NCBI GenBank assembly: GCA_050050435.1 | Contig: JASFUE010000220.1 | Location: 1-5,700, forward strand | DNA from: SG8-40 sp050050435 | GTDB taxonomy: Bacteria > Pseudomonadota > Gammaproteobacteria > Burkholderiales > Eutrophovitaceae | DNA length: 5,700 nt | Direction of reading: 5' to 3' | Shown here: positions 1 through 5,700 of the stretch, in pieces | Layout: each line of letters starts with the position of its first letter | Numbering within the stretch: position 1 is the first letter of the stretch | Translations under genes and position numbers: made by a program | The notes under the pieces: generated by a model | Databases searched by the model: none | What the model was told of the DNA's origin: nothing | The model's input: the letters and a program-made list of their open reading frames with translations, nothing else

Positions 1-1486
1 GGTGATTCATCCGCCAATGCTCTACATGGGTTATGTCGGCTTCTCGGTGGTCTTTGGCTTTGCCGTGGCTGCGCTGTTGAGCGGGCGGCTCGATTCGGCA
101 TGGGCGCGCTGGTCGCGACCATGGACGACCGTCGCGTGGATGTTCCTGACCATTGGCATCGCCCTGGGCAGCTGGTGGGCGTACTACGAACTCGGTTGGG
201 GTGGCTGGTGGTTCTGGGATCCGGTGGAGAACGCTTCATTCATGCCTTGGTTGTGCGGTACTGCGCTGATTCATTCGCTGGCCGTTACCGAACGGCGCGG
301 CGGCTTCAAGACGTGGACGGTATTGCTGGCGATTGTAACGTTCTCGCTCTCGTTGCTCGGAACCTTTCTGGTGCGCTCGGGTGTGCTGACTTCCGTACAC
401 GCCTTTGCCACCGATCCGGCGCGCGGTGTGTTCATCCTCGGTTTTCTGGTGTTCGTGGTCGGTTCGTCGCTGTTGCTGTTTGCCTGGCGCGCGCCACGCG
501 TCGGACTGGGTGGTCAGTTCGATCCGGTGTCGCGTGAATCGGCCTTGTTGGCGAATAACGTGCTGCTGCTGGTCGCGGCTGCATCCGTCTTGCTCGGCAC
601 GCTTTACCCGCTCTTTCTGGACGCACTCGGACTCGGCAAGATCTCGGTCGGTCCGCCGTATTTCGAAGCGGTGTTCGTTCCGCTGATGGCACCGGCGATG
701 TTCCTGATGGGTGTGGGGCCGCTGGCGAAGTGGAAGAAAGCGTCGTTGCCGGATCTGGCGCACCGGCTCAAGTGGGCATTTGTGGTCGCACTCGTGAGCG
801 CGGCCTTGCTGCCATTTACCATGGGCAGCTGGACTCCGATGGTGTCTTTCGGATTGCTGCTGGCGGTATGGATCATCGCCTCCGGTGTGGTCAATCTGCG
901 CGAGCGCCTGCAGCAACTTGCAGCCACCGCAGGTGGCCGGCCGGTCAGTTACCTGAAGAAATTGCCACTCGGTTACTACGGGATGTTGCTGGCCCATTTC
1001 GGTGTGGCCGTGTTCATTATCGGTGTGACCCTGGTCAACGGTTATGAGACCGAGAAGGACGTGCGCATGACACCGGGGAGCACGGTGTCCATCGGTGGTT
1101 ACACGATGAGACTCGAGGGCCTGCAAGATCTGGTCGGTCCGAATTACACCGGAGTCCGGGGCGTGGTGACCGTGCTGAAAGGCGGGCGCGAAACCGGTGT
1201 CATGTATCCGGAGAAACGCCTGTACAACGTCCAGCAGATGCCGATGACCGAGGCCGCCATCGATACCGGCTTGACGCGTGACTTGTATGTGTCACTCGGC
1301 GAGCCCGTCGATGATGGTGCCGCCTGGATCGTGCGCGTTTATCACAAGCCGTTTGTGGACTGGATCTGGGGCGGTGCTTTCCTGATGGCAATGGGCGGTT
1401 TGCTGGCGGTCAGTGACCGGCGCTACCGGATGGAGCGCGCTGCGCAGCGCAAGGCCAACGAACTCGAAGCAACGGCGACGGCATGA
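1..1486 (+). CDS. ccmF: Cytochrome c-type biogenesis protein CcmF (haem lyase subunit), 5' end outside window
   Basis: This is the C-terminal part of CcmF, the inner-membrane haem lyase that takes haem from CcmE and, with CcmH and CcmI, attaches it to apocytochrome c. The first readable codon (base 2) is GTG, but it is an internal Val in the conserved stretch VIHPPMLYMGY, so the gene begins upstream; by comparison with E. coli CcmF about 170 residues are missing. The tryptophan-rich WWD motif (WGGWWFWDPVENASF) is at window residues 66-80. Conserved histidines lie at residues 3, 91, 133 and 332; their spacing fits the P-His pair and haem b ligands known in E. coli CcmF (about 173, 261, 303, 491). 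Many hydrophobic helices surround a soluble segment at about 348-450, and a last helix (about 453-470) precedes a basic tail. The reading frame is intact to TGA at 1484-1486. It leads the ccmGHI genes in the same direction. Identity is very secure. Confidence 0.97.
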   Translation, partial: VIHPPMLYMGYVGFSVVFGFAVAALLSGRLDSAWARWSRPWTTVAWMFLTIGIALGSWWAYYELGWGGWWFWDPVENASFMPWLCGTALIHSLAVTERRGGFKTWTVLLAIVTFSLSLLGTFLVRSGVLTSVHAFATDPARGVFILGFLVFVVGSSLLLFAWRAPRVGLGGQFDPVSRESALLANNVLLLVAAASVLLGTLYPLFLDALGLGKISVGPPYFEAVFVPLMAPAMFLMGVGPLAKWKKASLPDLAHRLKWAFVVALVSAALLPFTMGSWTPMVSFGLLLAVWIIASGVVNLRERLQQLAATAGGRPVSYLKKLPLGYYGMLLAHFGVAVFIIGVTLVNGYETEKDVRMTPGSTVSIGGYTMRLEGLQDLVGPNYTGVRGVVTVLKGGRETGVMYPEKRLYNVQQMPMTEAAIDTGLTRDLYVSLGEPVDDGAAWIVRVYHKPFVDWIWGGAFLMAMGGLLAVSDRRYRMERAAQRKANELEATATA

Positions 1487-1536
1487 CGCATCGCACGCAG
1501 GCCGCCATATTCCCTTTGTTTTCCTGCTGAGCGCCA

Positions 1537-2061
1537 ATGACACGGTTTGTGATACCGCTGGCGGTGTTTGTCCTGATCGTCGTATTCCTGTGGATCGGAT
1601 TGTCGTTGAACCCGCGCGAGGTGCCGTCACCGCTGATCGACAAACCGGCGCCAGTGTTCGAACTGCCGCAACTGAACAACGGCGACGCGGTGGTCCGGAG
1701 CGCCGACCTGAAGGGGCAGGTGTGGTTGCTCAACGTGTTCGCATCCTGGTGCACGCCCTGTCTCGAAGAACATCCTTTGCTGCTGGCGCTGCAAGACAAG
1801 GACGTGGTGCCGATATACGGATTGAACTACAAGGACAAACCAGCAAACGCGACTGGTTGGCTGAACAAGCACGGCAATCCGTACACTGCCATTGTGGTCG
1901 ACCCGCAAGGGCGCACCGGCATCGAGTACGGCGTCTACGGCGTGCCGGAGACCTTTGTCATCGACAAGCTCGGCGTGATCCGCTACAAGCAGATCGGTCC
2001 ACTGACGCCCGAAGCGCTGGATGAAAAAATCATTCCGCTGATCGAGAGGTTGAAGCAATGA
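1537..2061 (+). CDS. ccmG: Periplasmic thiol:disulfide oxidoreductase CcmG (DsbE), membrane-anchored thioredoxin-like
   Basis: CcmG is the reductant of the cytochrome c maturation pathway: it passes electrons from the inner-membrane CcdA/DsbD-type transporter to CcmH or the apocytochrome, keeping CxxCH cysteines reduced for haem attachment. The 174-residue product has an uncleaved N-terminal membrane anchor (about residues 4-23) and a periplasmic thioredoxin fold. The active site is WCTPC (71-75) after the strand VWLLNVFAS. The family motif YGLNYKD (94-100) and the cis-proline loop GVYGVPETF (132-140, Pro137) are both present. Length is close to E. coli CcmG (about 185). The ATG at 1537 is the first possible start, because an in-frame TGA lies at 1528-1530. 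No strong ribosome binding site precedes it, and 50 bases separate it from ccmF, so it may depend on the flow of ribosomes or on a weak site. It overlaps ccmH by ATGA. Confidence 0.96.
   Translation: MTRFVIPLAVFVLIVVFLWIGLSLNPREVPSPLIDKPAPVFELPQLNNGDAVVRSADLKGQVWLLNVFASWCTPCLEEHPLLLALQDKDVVPIYGLNYKDKPANATGWLNKHGNPYTAIVVDPQGRTGIEYGVYGVPETFVIDKLGVIRYKQIGPLTPEALDEKIIPLIERLKQ
2044..2049 (+). promoter_or_regulatory. Ribosome binding site for ccmH
   Basis: GAGAGG lies inside the end of ccmG, 8 bases before the ATG at 2058. It supports that start and the ATGA overlap (2058-2061) with the ccmG stop. A second in-frame ATG at 2061 is directly adjacent and would change the protein by one residue only. 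Confidence 0.6.
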
Positions 2062-2531
2062 TGCGTATGGTCGCAGGGTGTCTGCTGTTGATGTTTGCCT
2101 GTGTCTGCCGCGCCGATGAAGCGCCGCCGGCGGCCGCGGATCCGGCGCTGGAGCAGCGGGTAATGACGCTGAGTGAAGAACTGCGCTGCCTCGTGTGCCA
2201 GAACCAGTCACTGGCCGATTCACATGCCGACCTTGCGGTCGACCTGCGCAATGAGGTTCGCGAGATGATGCGCGAAGGCAAGACCGATGCGCAGATACGT
2301 GAATTCATGGTGGCGCGTTATGGGGATTTCATTCTGTACAAGCCACCGGTGAAGGCGAGCACGGTGGTGTTGTGGGTTGGCCCCTTCGTGCTGCTGCTGG
2401 CTGCTGCCATCGTGATGGCAGCGTACGTGCGCCGTCGCGCCCGGCGCCTGGACAAGGCCAGCATCAGTGACGAGGAACGTGAGCGTGCCCGCGACCTGCT
2501 TGCCGGATCACAGCACGGGCAGGAGCGTTGA
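2058..2531 (+). CDS. ccmH: Cytochrome c maturation protein CcmH (short form, thiol oxidoreductase)
   Basis: CcmH is a membrane-anchored periplasmic redox protein of the haem lyase complex that handles the cysteines of the apocytochrome c haem-binding motif. The product is 157 residues: a signal peptide (about 1-19, ending CRA before DEAPP), then a helical domain with the signature LRCLVCQNQS at 42-51, whose RCxxC cysteines are Cys44 and Cys47. The conserved REFMVARYGDFILYKPP segment follows at 81-97, then one transmembrane helix (about 104-122) and a basic, charged tail. This is the short Pseudomonas-type CcmH; in E. coli the same region is fused to a CcmI-like half to give about 350 residues. 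It overlaps ccmG by 4 bases and ccmI by 1 base, indicating coupled translation. All key residues are present. Confidence 0.96.
   Translation: MMRMVAGCLLLMFACVCRADEAPPAAADPALEQRVMTLSEELRCLVCQNQSLADSHADLAVDLRNEVREMMREGKTDAQIREFMVARYGDFILYKPPVKASTVVLWVGPFVLLLAAAIVMAAYVRRRARRLDKASISDEERERARDLLAGSQHGQER
2521..2525 (+). promoter_or_regulatory. Ribosome binding site deciding the ccmI start
   Basis: AGGAG lies 5 bases before the ATG at 2531. A TTG at 2528 is in the same frame but would be only 2 bases from this site, so the ATG that shares its A with the ccmH stop (TGATG) is the better start. Confidence 0.65.
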
Positions 2532-3790
2532 TGCTGATATTTGCAACCCTCGTCACGCTGCTGCTGTTGCTTGCGCTGGCGATGCTCGTTACGCCGTTGC
2601 TCAGGAAAACCGTACCGCAGTCGGTTGTCGAGCGCAGTGAAGCCAATTTGCAGATCCTGCGCGACCAGGTTGCCGAGCTGGAAGCCGATCTGCGCAATGG
2701 CACGCTGTCGCAGCAACAATACGAGGTTGCTCGCTCCGAACTGGAGCGCCGGGTACTCGAGGAATCGGAAGAAGGAGACGCTGGCGCACAGCGGACGCCG
2801 GGCGCGAGCCGCTGGGTTACGCCACTGTTGATTGCGGTGCTGGTGCCGCTGGCCGCAGTCGGGATGTATGGCTACCTGGGTGAGCCCGAAGGACTGGACG
2901 TGCAGGCCTATTTGCAGGAGCAGGCGGCAGCCATCACGCCGGACGACGTTGCGCGAATGACCGGGCAGCTCGAGGAGCATCTTGCGGCCAATCCTGATGA
3001 CGCCGAAGGCTGGGCGATGCTGGGCCGGGTTCGCCGGGCCATGCAGCAATATGAAGCCTCGGCCGAGGCGTGGAAGAATGCTTCGCGGCTTCTCCCGGAC
3101 GATGCCACGGTGTTGGCGAACTATGCGGAGGCATTGGGACTGGCCGCCAGCGGCGACCTGAGTGGCGAGCCGACGCGACTGCTTGCGCGCGCCCTGGAAA
3201 TGGATCCACAGGACGCCAAGGCACTGGCATTGAGCGGCAGCGCGGCATTTGCGCGCGAAGACTATCAGTCAGCGATCGGCTACTGGGAAAGATTGCTCGA
3301 GCTCAGTGAAGGCGATCCCGAGCTGGCGCAAGCGTTGCGGACGGGCATTGCTGAAGCGCAAGCGCGGCTGGGTAACAATGCCACGGCTGAAACAACGCCG
3401 GGCGGTGCGGATTCAGCGCCGTCGGCCAGCGCGAAAGCCGGTTCGGCGACAGCGGTAACGGGCAGCGTGAGCCTGTCGCCAGACCTGGCGCAGTCGGTTA
3501 ACCCGGACGACGTCGTGTTTATTTTCGCGAAAGCCGCTGACGGGCCCGGCATGCCGCTTGCTGTGACACGCATCAAGGTTGGCGATCTGCCATACCGGTT
3601 TCGCCTTGACGACAGCATGGCAATGACGCCGGCAGGAAAGATTTCAGGTGCCGGGCAACTTGTCGTCGGCGCGCGTGTCTCAAACAGTGGAAATGCGGCG
3701 CGATCCAGCGGCGATCTCGAAGGATTCAGTAAAGTCATTACTGCCGGAGCGAGCGATGTTGACGTTGTCATCGATCAGCGCGTTCCGTAA
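2531..3790 (+). CDS. ccmI: Cytochrome c maturation protein CcmI (CycH), TPR apocytochrome chaperone
   Basis: CcmI binds apocytochrome c and delivers it to the CcmF/CcmH haem ligation site. The product is 419 residues from the ATG at 2531. Two transmembrane helices (about 2-20 and 95-115) enclose a charged, coiled-coil-like cytoplasmic loop (about 33-80; contains SEANLQILRDQVAELEADL), as expected for the CcmI-1 part. The periplasmic part has TPR-like helical repeats at about 142-280, with recognisable pieces such as NPDDAEGWAMLGRVRRAMQQY (from residue 154) and DPQDAKALALSGSAAF (225-240). An Ala/Ser/Thr/Gly-rich linker (about 282-310) leads to a C-terminal beta-rich domain (311-419; contains PDDVVFIFAKAADGPGMPLA), the second CcmI/CycH domain, ending in QRVP. 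The reading frame is intact. It is the last ccm gene seen; the next open frame starts 18 bases downstream. Confidence 0.95.
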   Translation: MLIFATLVTLLLLLALAMLVTPLLRKTVPQSVVERSEANLQILRDQVAELEADLRNGTLSQQQYEVARSELERRVLEESEEGDAGAQRTPGASRWVTPLLIAVLVPLAAVGMYGYLGEPEGLDVQAYLQEQAAAITPDDVARMTGQLEEHLAANPDDAEGWAMLGRVRRAMQQYEASAEAWKNASRLLPDDATVLANYAEALGLAASGDLSGEPTRLLARALEMDPQDAKALALSGSAAFAREDYQSAIGYWERLLELSEGDPELAQALRTGIAEAQARLGNNATAETTPGGADSAPSASAKAGSATAVTGSVSLSPDLAQSVNPDDVVFIFAKAADGPGMPLAVTRIKVGDLPYRFRLDDSMAMTPAGKISGAGQLVVGARVSNSGNAARSSGDLEGFSKVITAGASDVDVVIDQRVP

Positions 3791-3808
3791 CAACAGGGCA
3801 AGCACAAT

Positions 3809-4951
3809 ATGCGGATGGCAGCACAGAAGTTGGTTGAGACCGACCAGGTTGGTTTGAATTGTCGTAAGTTGAATCAGGGCTACGGGAATTTGCGTAGACT
3901 GTTGAACAGTGTCTCGGGACTGGTGCAAGCGCGCCGTGCCGTGCCGCGTCTGGTGGCCGCGTGCGTCGCCGCGTTGCTGACGATGGCAGCACCGGCGCAG
4001 GCACAGAATGTACAGCCACAGGGCCTGGACCCGGAGGTCAGTGAATTTGTCGCGCGCATGGCGCGCGAACACGGCTTCGATGCTGTCGAACTGGGGCGCA
4101 TGTTCGGAGAAATGAAGCCGAACGAGACCATCATCAAGGCATTCAATACGCCGGCGACGGCCAGGCCGTGGAGTTATTTTCGCAATCTCTACGTGACAGA
4201 AGGGCGAATCGACGGTGGTGTGGCGTTCTGGAACGCGAACGCACAATTGCTGGAGCGGGCGCGCCTGACCTACGGCGTTCCCGAAGAAATTATCGTGTCC
4301 ATTATCGGCGTGGAAACGATTTATGGTCAGTACACCGGATCGTTCCGCATCGTCGATGCACTCTATACGCTCGGCTTCGAAGTGCCGCGGCGTTCACAAT
4401 TCTTCCGCGGACAGCTCGAACATTTCTTGCTGTTGACGCGGGTTAACCACATCGATCTCGAGTCTGCCACGGGTTCCTACGCCGGTGCGATGGGACTGCC
4501 ACAGTTCATGCCTTCCAGTTACCGTCAGTATGCGGTCGATTTCGATGGCGACGGGCGTGTGGATCTGTGGAACAGCGTTGCCGACGCAGTGGGAAGTGTT
4601 GCCAATTATCTCAGCCGCTTTGGCTGGGAAGAGGGTGACCAGATCGTGTTGCCGGCGAAAGTGACGGGCACGGACACCGAGTCGCTCGAACGCTTGGGCG
4701 TGAAACCGTCGTTGACGATTGCGCAGATGCGCTCGCGCGGCATCGAAACCGATGCGCAAGTTGCGGATGATGCCAAAGTCGGGTTCTTCAGTCTGGAAGG
4801 AGAAGATGGCCTGGAGTACTGGCTGTCGCTGAAGAATTTCTACGTCATCACCCGGTATAACCGCAGCAACAACTACGCGATGGCGGTTTACCAGCTGGCG
4901 CAAGAGGTGGCGAAAAAGCGCCACGAACAGCTCTCGGCAGCGGTCGAATAG
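3809..4951 (+). CDS. mltB: Lytic murein transglycosylase B (GH103/SLT_2 family), start uncertain
   Basis: MltB-type enzymes cleave the MurNAc-GlcNAc bond of peptidoglycan in the periplasm, forming 1,6-anhydro-MurNAc ends. Numbered from the ATG at 3809 (380 residues), the catalytic motif IIGVETIYGQYTG is at 165-177, with Glu169 matching the E. coli MltB catalytic glutamate. The family motif YAGAMGLPQFMPSSY is at 224-238, the calcium-loop-like DFDGDGRVDLW at 244-254, and NRSNNYAMAVYQLA at 351-364. A clear signal peptide ends APAQA (61-65) before QNVQP. It looks like a type I site with no usable lipobox, so the product is probably soluble, unlike E. coli MltB lipoprotein. The ATG at 3809 has a weak site (AGGG, 3795-3798) and would place 38 odd residues before the signal peptide. 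In-frame TTG at 3890, TTG at 3902 or GTG at 3923 would give normal signal peptides; from the GTG the product would be 342 residues, near the usual 340-360. Function is secure, the start is not. Confidence 0.93.
   Translation: MRMAAQKLVETDQVGLNCRKLNQGYGNLRRLLNSVSGLVQARRAVPRLVAACVAALLTMAAPAQAQNVQPQGLDPEVSEFVARMAREHGFDAVELGRMFGEMKPNETIIKAFNTPATARPWSYFRNLYVTEGRIDGGVAFWNANAQLLERARLTYGVPEEIIVSIIGVETIYGQYTGSFRIVDALYTLGFEVPRRSQFFRGQLEHFLLLTRVNHIDLESATGSYAGAMGLPQFMPSSYRQYAVDFDGDGRVDLWNSVADAVGSVANYLSRFGWEEGDQIVLPAKVTGTDTESLERLGVKPSLTIAQMRSRGIETDAQVADDAKVGFFSLEGEDGLEYWLSLKNFYVITRYNRSNNYAMAVYQLAQEVAKKRHEQLSAAVE
3898..3910. repeat. 13-bp perfect inverted repeat near the likely mltB start
   Basis: ACTGTT-G-AACAGT is a perfect palindrome with a one-base centre, lying 12 bases before the candidate GTG start of mltB. 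It could be a protein-binding site if mltB starts downstream, or chance within coding sequence if the ATG at 3809 is used. It resembles half sites of a LexA box (CTGT/ACAG), but the spacing is 3 rather than 8 bases, so it is not a gammaproteobacterial LexA site. Confidence 0.3.
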
Positions 4952-4960
4952 CCGAAGACC

Positions 4961-4977
4961 GGGCGCATTCGGCGCCT
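4961..4977 (+). terminator. Weak hairpin just after mltB
   Basis: GGGCGC and GCGCCT can pair (five Watson-Crick pairs and one G-U) around the loop ATTCG, followed by TGTC. An alternative 6-bp pairing, GCCGAA (4951-4956) with TTCGGC (4968-4973), competes with it. The position 10 bases after the mltB stop suits a terminator, but there is no real T tract, so any intrinsic activity should be weak. Confidence 0.3.
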
Positions 4978-5008
4978 TGTCAAACTGATTCTTCGTTTGT
5001 AGCTAATC

Positions 5009-5042
5009 GCAGCCCGGAGGCGACTCGCGTCAGCCGGGCTGC
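5009..5042. terminator. Strong hairpin in the convergent intergenic region, possible bidirectional terminator
   Basis: GCAGCCCGG (5009-5017) and CCGGGCTGC (5034-5042) form a perfect 9-bp GC-rich stem around a 16-base loop, which itself can form a small GAC/GTC pairing. It lies between the ends of two converging genes (mltB stop at 4951, minus-strand stop at 5069), where a two-way terminator is expected. Neither side has a run of T, so it is not a textbook intrinsic terminator; it could instead be a 3'-end stabilising hairpin or a single copy of a dispersed palindromic repeat. Confidence 0.5.
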
Positions 5043-5056
5043 TGTTCACTCATGGC

Positions 5057-5070
5057 AAACGCAGGCGTTT
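5057..5070. repeat. 14-base inverted repeat at the 3' end of the minus-strand gene
   Basis: AAACGC-AG-GCGTTT is a perfect 6-bp inverted repeat; as RNA it would form a 5-bp stem with a 4-base loop. It overlaps two bases of the TAA stop (5071-5069) of the minus-strand gene. The stem is short and A/T-rich at its base, and no T tract follows on the minus strand, so a terminator role is only a possibility. Confidence 0.3.
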
Positions 5071-5548
5071 ACGGAAGTTTGTAGTTAAGCTGCTGGAAAG
5101 TCTTGAATCCACCATTTTTTCCGGTGGGTCCGGATCGCATCCAGGGTCCTTTTCCGGTAATACCGGCATATTTACCTGTGCCACCGACTATGTTGTTGAC
5201 GCCGTGGTCGGCTACGCCGGTCCAGTCGGTGAAAATGCGGTCACCATCGGCATCGCCGAATGCGCAATAACCCTTGTTGACGACTTTGCCTTCTGCCGCA
5301 TAGTAGGTATACACACATGCCGCCTCGCCCATGTGAAGTGGCCCGCTTCCGTTGTCGTTGAAACTCGTGCCAACGACGCTCCCGTGGCCTTGTGCGTGAC
5401 CTTCTGCGACATTCAAGGTCGTACCTACGTCTCTCCAGCCCGTATGCCAGTTGATGGTCCCGCTTTTTGGCAGATTCTGAGCGCCAACGGTGCCTGTCAT
5501 AACTGCCAACACAAGACCCGCCGATAGTGCCGTATTTATCTTGAACAT
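5069..5548 (-). CDS. Small secreted protein of unknown function with GGTGKYAGITG motif
   Basis: I do not recognise a named gene. The 159-residue product begins with a clear signal peptide (MFKINTALSAGLVLAVMTGTVGA, residues 1-23, then QN), so it should be exported to the periplasm or beyond. The mature part is rich in Gly, Asp, Asn and aromatic residues and looks beta-stranded. It has two cysteines (78 and 95) that could form a disulfide, an acidic GDADGDRIFTDW segment (98-109) and GGTGKYAGITGKG (122-134). A GGTG-[KR]-[FY]-x-G-[IL]-x-G motif is common in small beta-barrel proteins related to allene oxide cyclase-like and DUF3224-type families; membership here is inference. The start is the ATG at 5548, because GGGAGG sits 7 bases before it; an in-frame ATG at 5563 would lie upstream of that site. 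Third positions are more A/T-rich than in the ccm genes (ATA, CTA, AGA, repeated GGA and AAA). It stands alone and is convergent with mltB. Confidence 0.85.
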   Translation of the reverse strand: MFKINTALSAGLVLAVMTGTVGAQNLPKSGTINWHTGWRDVGTTLNVAEGHAQGHGSVVGTSFNDNGSGPLHMGEAACVYTYYAAEGKVVNKGYCAFGDADGDRIFTDWTGVADHGVNNIVGGTGKYAGITGKGPWMRSGPTGKNGGFKTFQQLNYKLP

Positions 5549-5555
5549 TGCTGTT

Positions 5556-5561
5556 CCTCCC
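5556..5561 (-). promoter_or_regulatory. Ribosome binding site deciding the start of the secreted protein gene
   Basis: On the minus strand GGGAGG is followed by AACAGCA and then ATG at 5548, a near-ideal site and 7-base spacing. It rules against the upstream in-frame ATG at 5563, which overlaps no comparable site and would add five residues before the signal peptide. Confidence 0.75.
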
Positions 5562-5700
5562 ATTCTCTCGGGTTAGATAGTGATTTGTCGCGGCCCGTGA
5601 TCCGGACAGGACAAAGGCATATTAGGCAGGCTTGACTTACGTATCGCTTACAAATGGGTAGATTGCTTTTCGAAGTGTTCACAGGCCACCCCGAACGGTG
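5562..5700. other. Upstream region of the minus-strand gene, no gene seen
   Basis: No coding frame or RNA gene is visible here. It should hold the promoter of the minus-strand gene. The best -10-like hexamer on that strand is TAATAT (5624-5619), but no good -35 sits at the right distance, so I do not call a promoter. On the + strand TTGACT (5632-5637) resembles a -35, but the nearest -10-like TAGATT (5659-5664) is 21 bases away, which is too far. A 6-bp inverted repeat, TTTGTC (5584-5589) and GACAAA (5610-5615), flanks a GC-rich 20-base centre. Confidence 0.5.

Noticed and set aside
2..4. GTG at base 2 as the start of ccmF
   Set aside because: It encodes a Val inside the conserved VIHPPMLYMGY segment; full-length CcmF has about 170 residues before it, so the gene is cut by the window edge, not truncated in the genome.
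236..1126. Long minus-strand open frame (296 codons) opposite ccmF
   Set aside because: It is a shadow of ccmF: the translation is rich in Arg, Gln and His with no hydrophobic or domain structure, and the + strand frame carries all CcmF signatures.
1413..2024. Plus-strand open frame overlapping the ccmF end and ccmG in another frame
   Set aside because: The ccmG frame holds the WCTPC active site and membrane anchor; this alternative frame is Arg-rich with no recognisable features.
2318..3049. Minus-strand open frame (243 codons) opposite ccmH and ccmI
   Set aside because: It crosses two well-supported + strand genes, is Arg/Gln/Ser-rich with low complexity, and shows no family motif.
3953..3964. 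Possible lipobox (Val-Ala-Ala-Cys) in MltB
   Set aside because: The hydrophobic stretch lies after the Cys rather than before it, and a good signal peptidase I site (APAQA) follows, so lipoprotein processing is unlikely.
5204..5527. Plus-strand open frame opposite the secreted protein gene
   Set aside because: The minus strand has a near-perfect ribosome binding site, signal peptide and motif-bearing product; the + frame lacks a ribosome binding site and a coherent product.
5632..5664. Plus-strand promoter TTGACT ... TAGATT reading out of the window
   Set aside because: The spacer is 21 bases, too long for a sigma-70 promoter, and no downstream gene is visible to support it.

Overview
The window looks like a chromosomal segment of a gammaproteobacterium with moderately high GC. 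Evidence for this is a System I (Ccm) cytochrome c maturation operon in the gene order F-G-H-I, with CcmH and CcmI as separate proteins (the Pseudomonas-type arrangement, not the fused E. coli CcmH), followed by an MltB-type lytic transglycosylase. I cannot name the genus from sequence alone.

Layout. Positions 1-1486 (+) hold the last ~494 codons of ccmF; the start lies outside the window. Then come ccmG (1537-2061), ccmH (2058-2531) and ccmI (2531-3790), all + strand. The last three overlap by 4 and 1 bases, so they are almost certainly co-transcribed and translationally coupled. Eighteen bases after ccmI begins an open frame for a GH103/MltB murein transglycosylase (3809-4951, +), whose true start is uncertain and may be about 40 codons downstream. 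A 117-base convergent intergenic region (4952-5068) carries several inverted repeats, the best being a 9-bp stem at 5009-5042 that could stop transcription from both sides. On the minus strand, 5069-5548 encodes a 159-residue exported protein of unknown function with a GGTGKYAGITG motif. The final ~137 bases are its leader and upstream region; no gene is seen there.

How the genes work together. CcmF is the haem lyase core. CcmG is the periplasmic membrane-anchored thioredoxin-like reductant. CcmH carries the RCxxC redox site that acts on the apocytochrome CxxCH cysteines. CcmI holds the apocytochrome and presents it to CcmF/H. Together they attach haem covalently in the periplasm. MltB cleaves peptidoglycan in the same compartment but has no known direct role in haem attachment.

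No new multi-gene system is visible. The least explained element is the small secreted minus-strand protein; the other observations concern start sites and intergenic structure.
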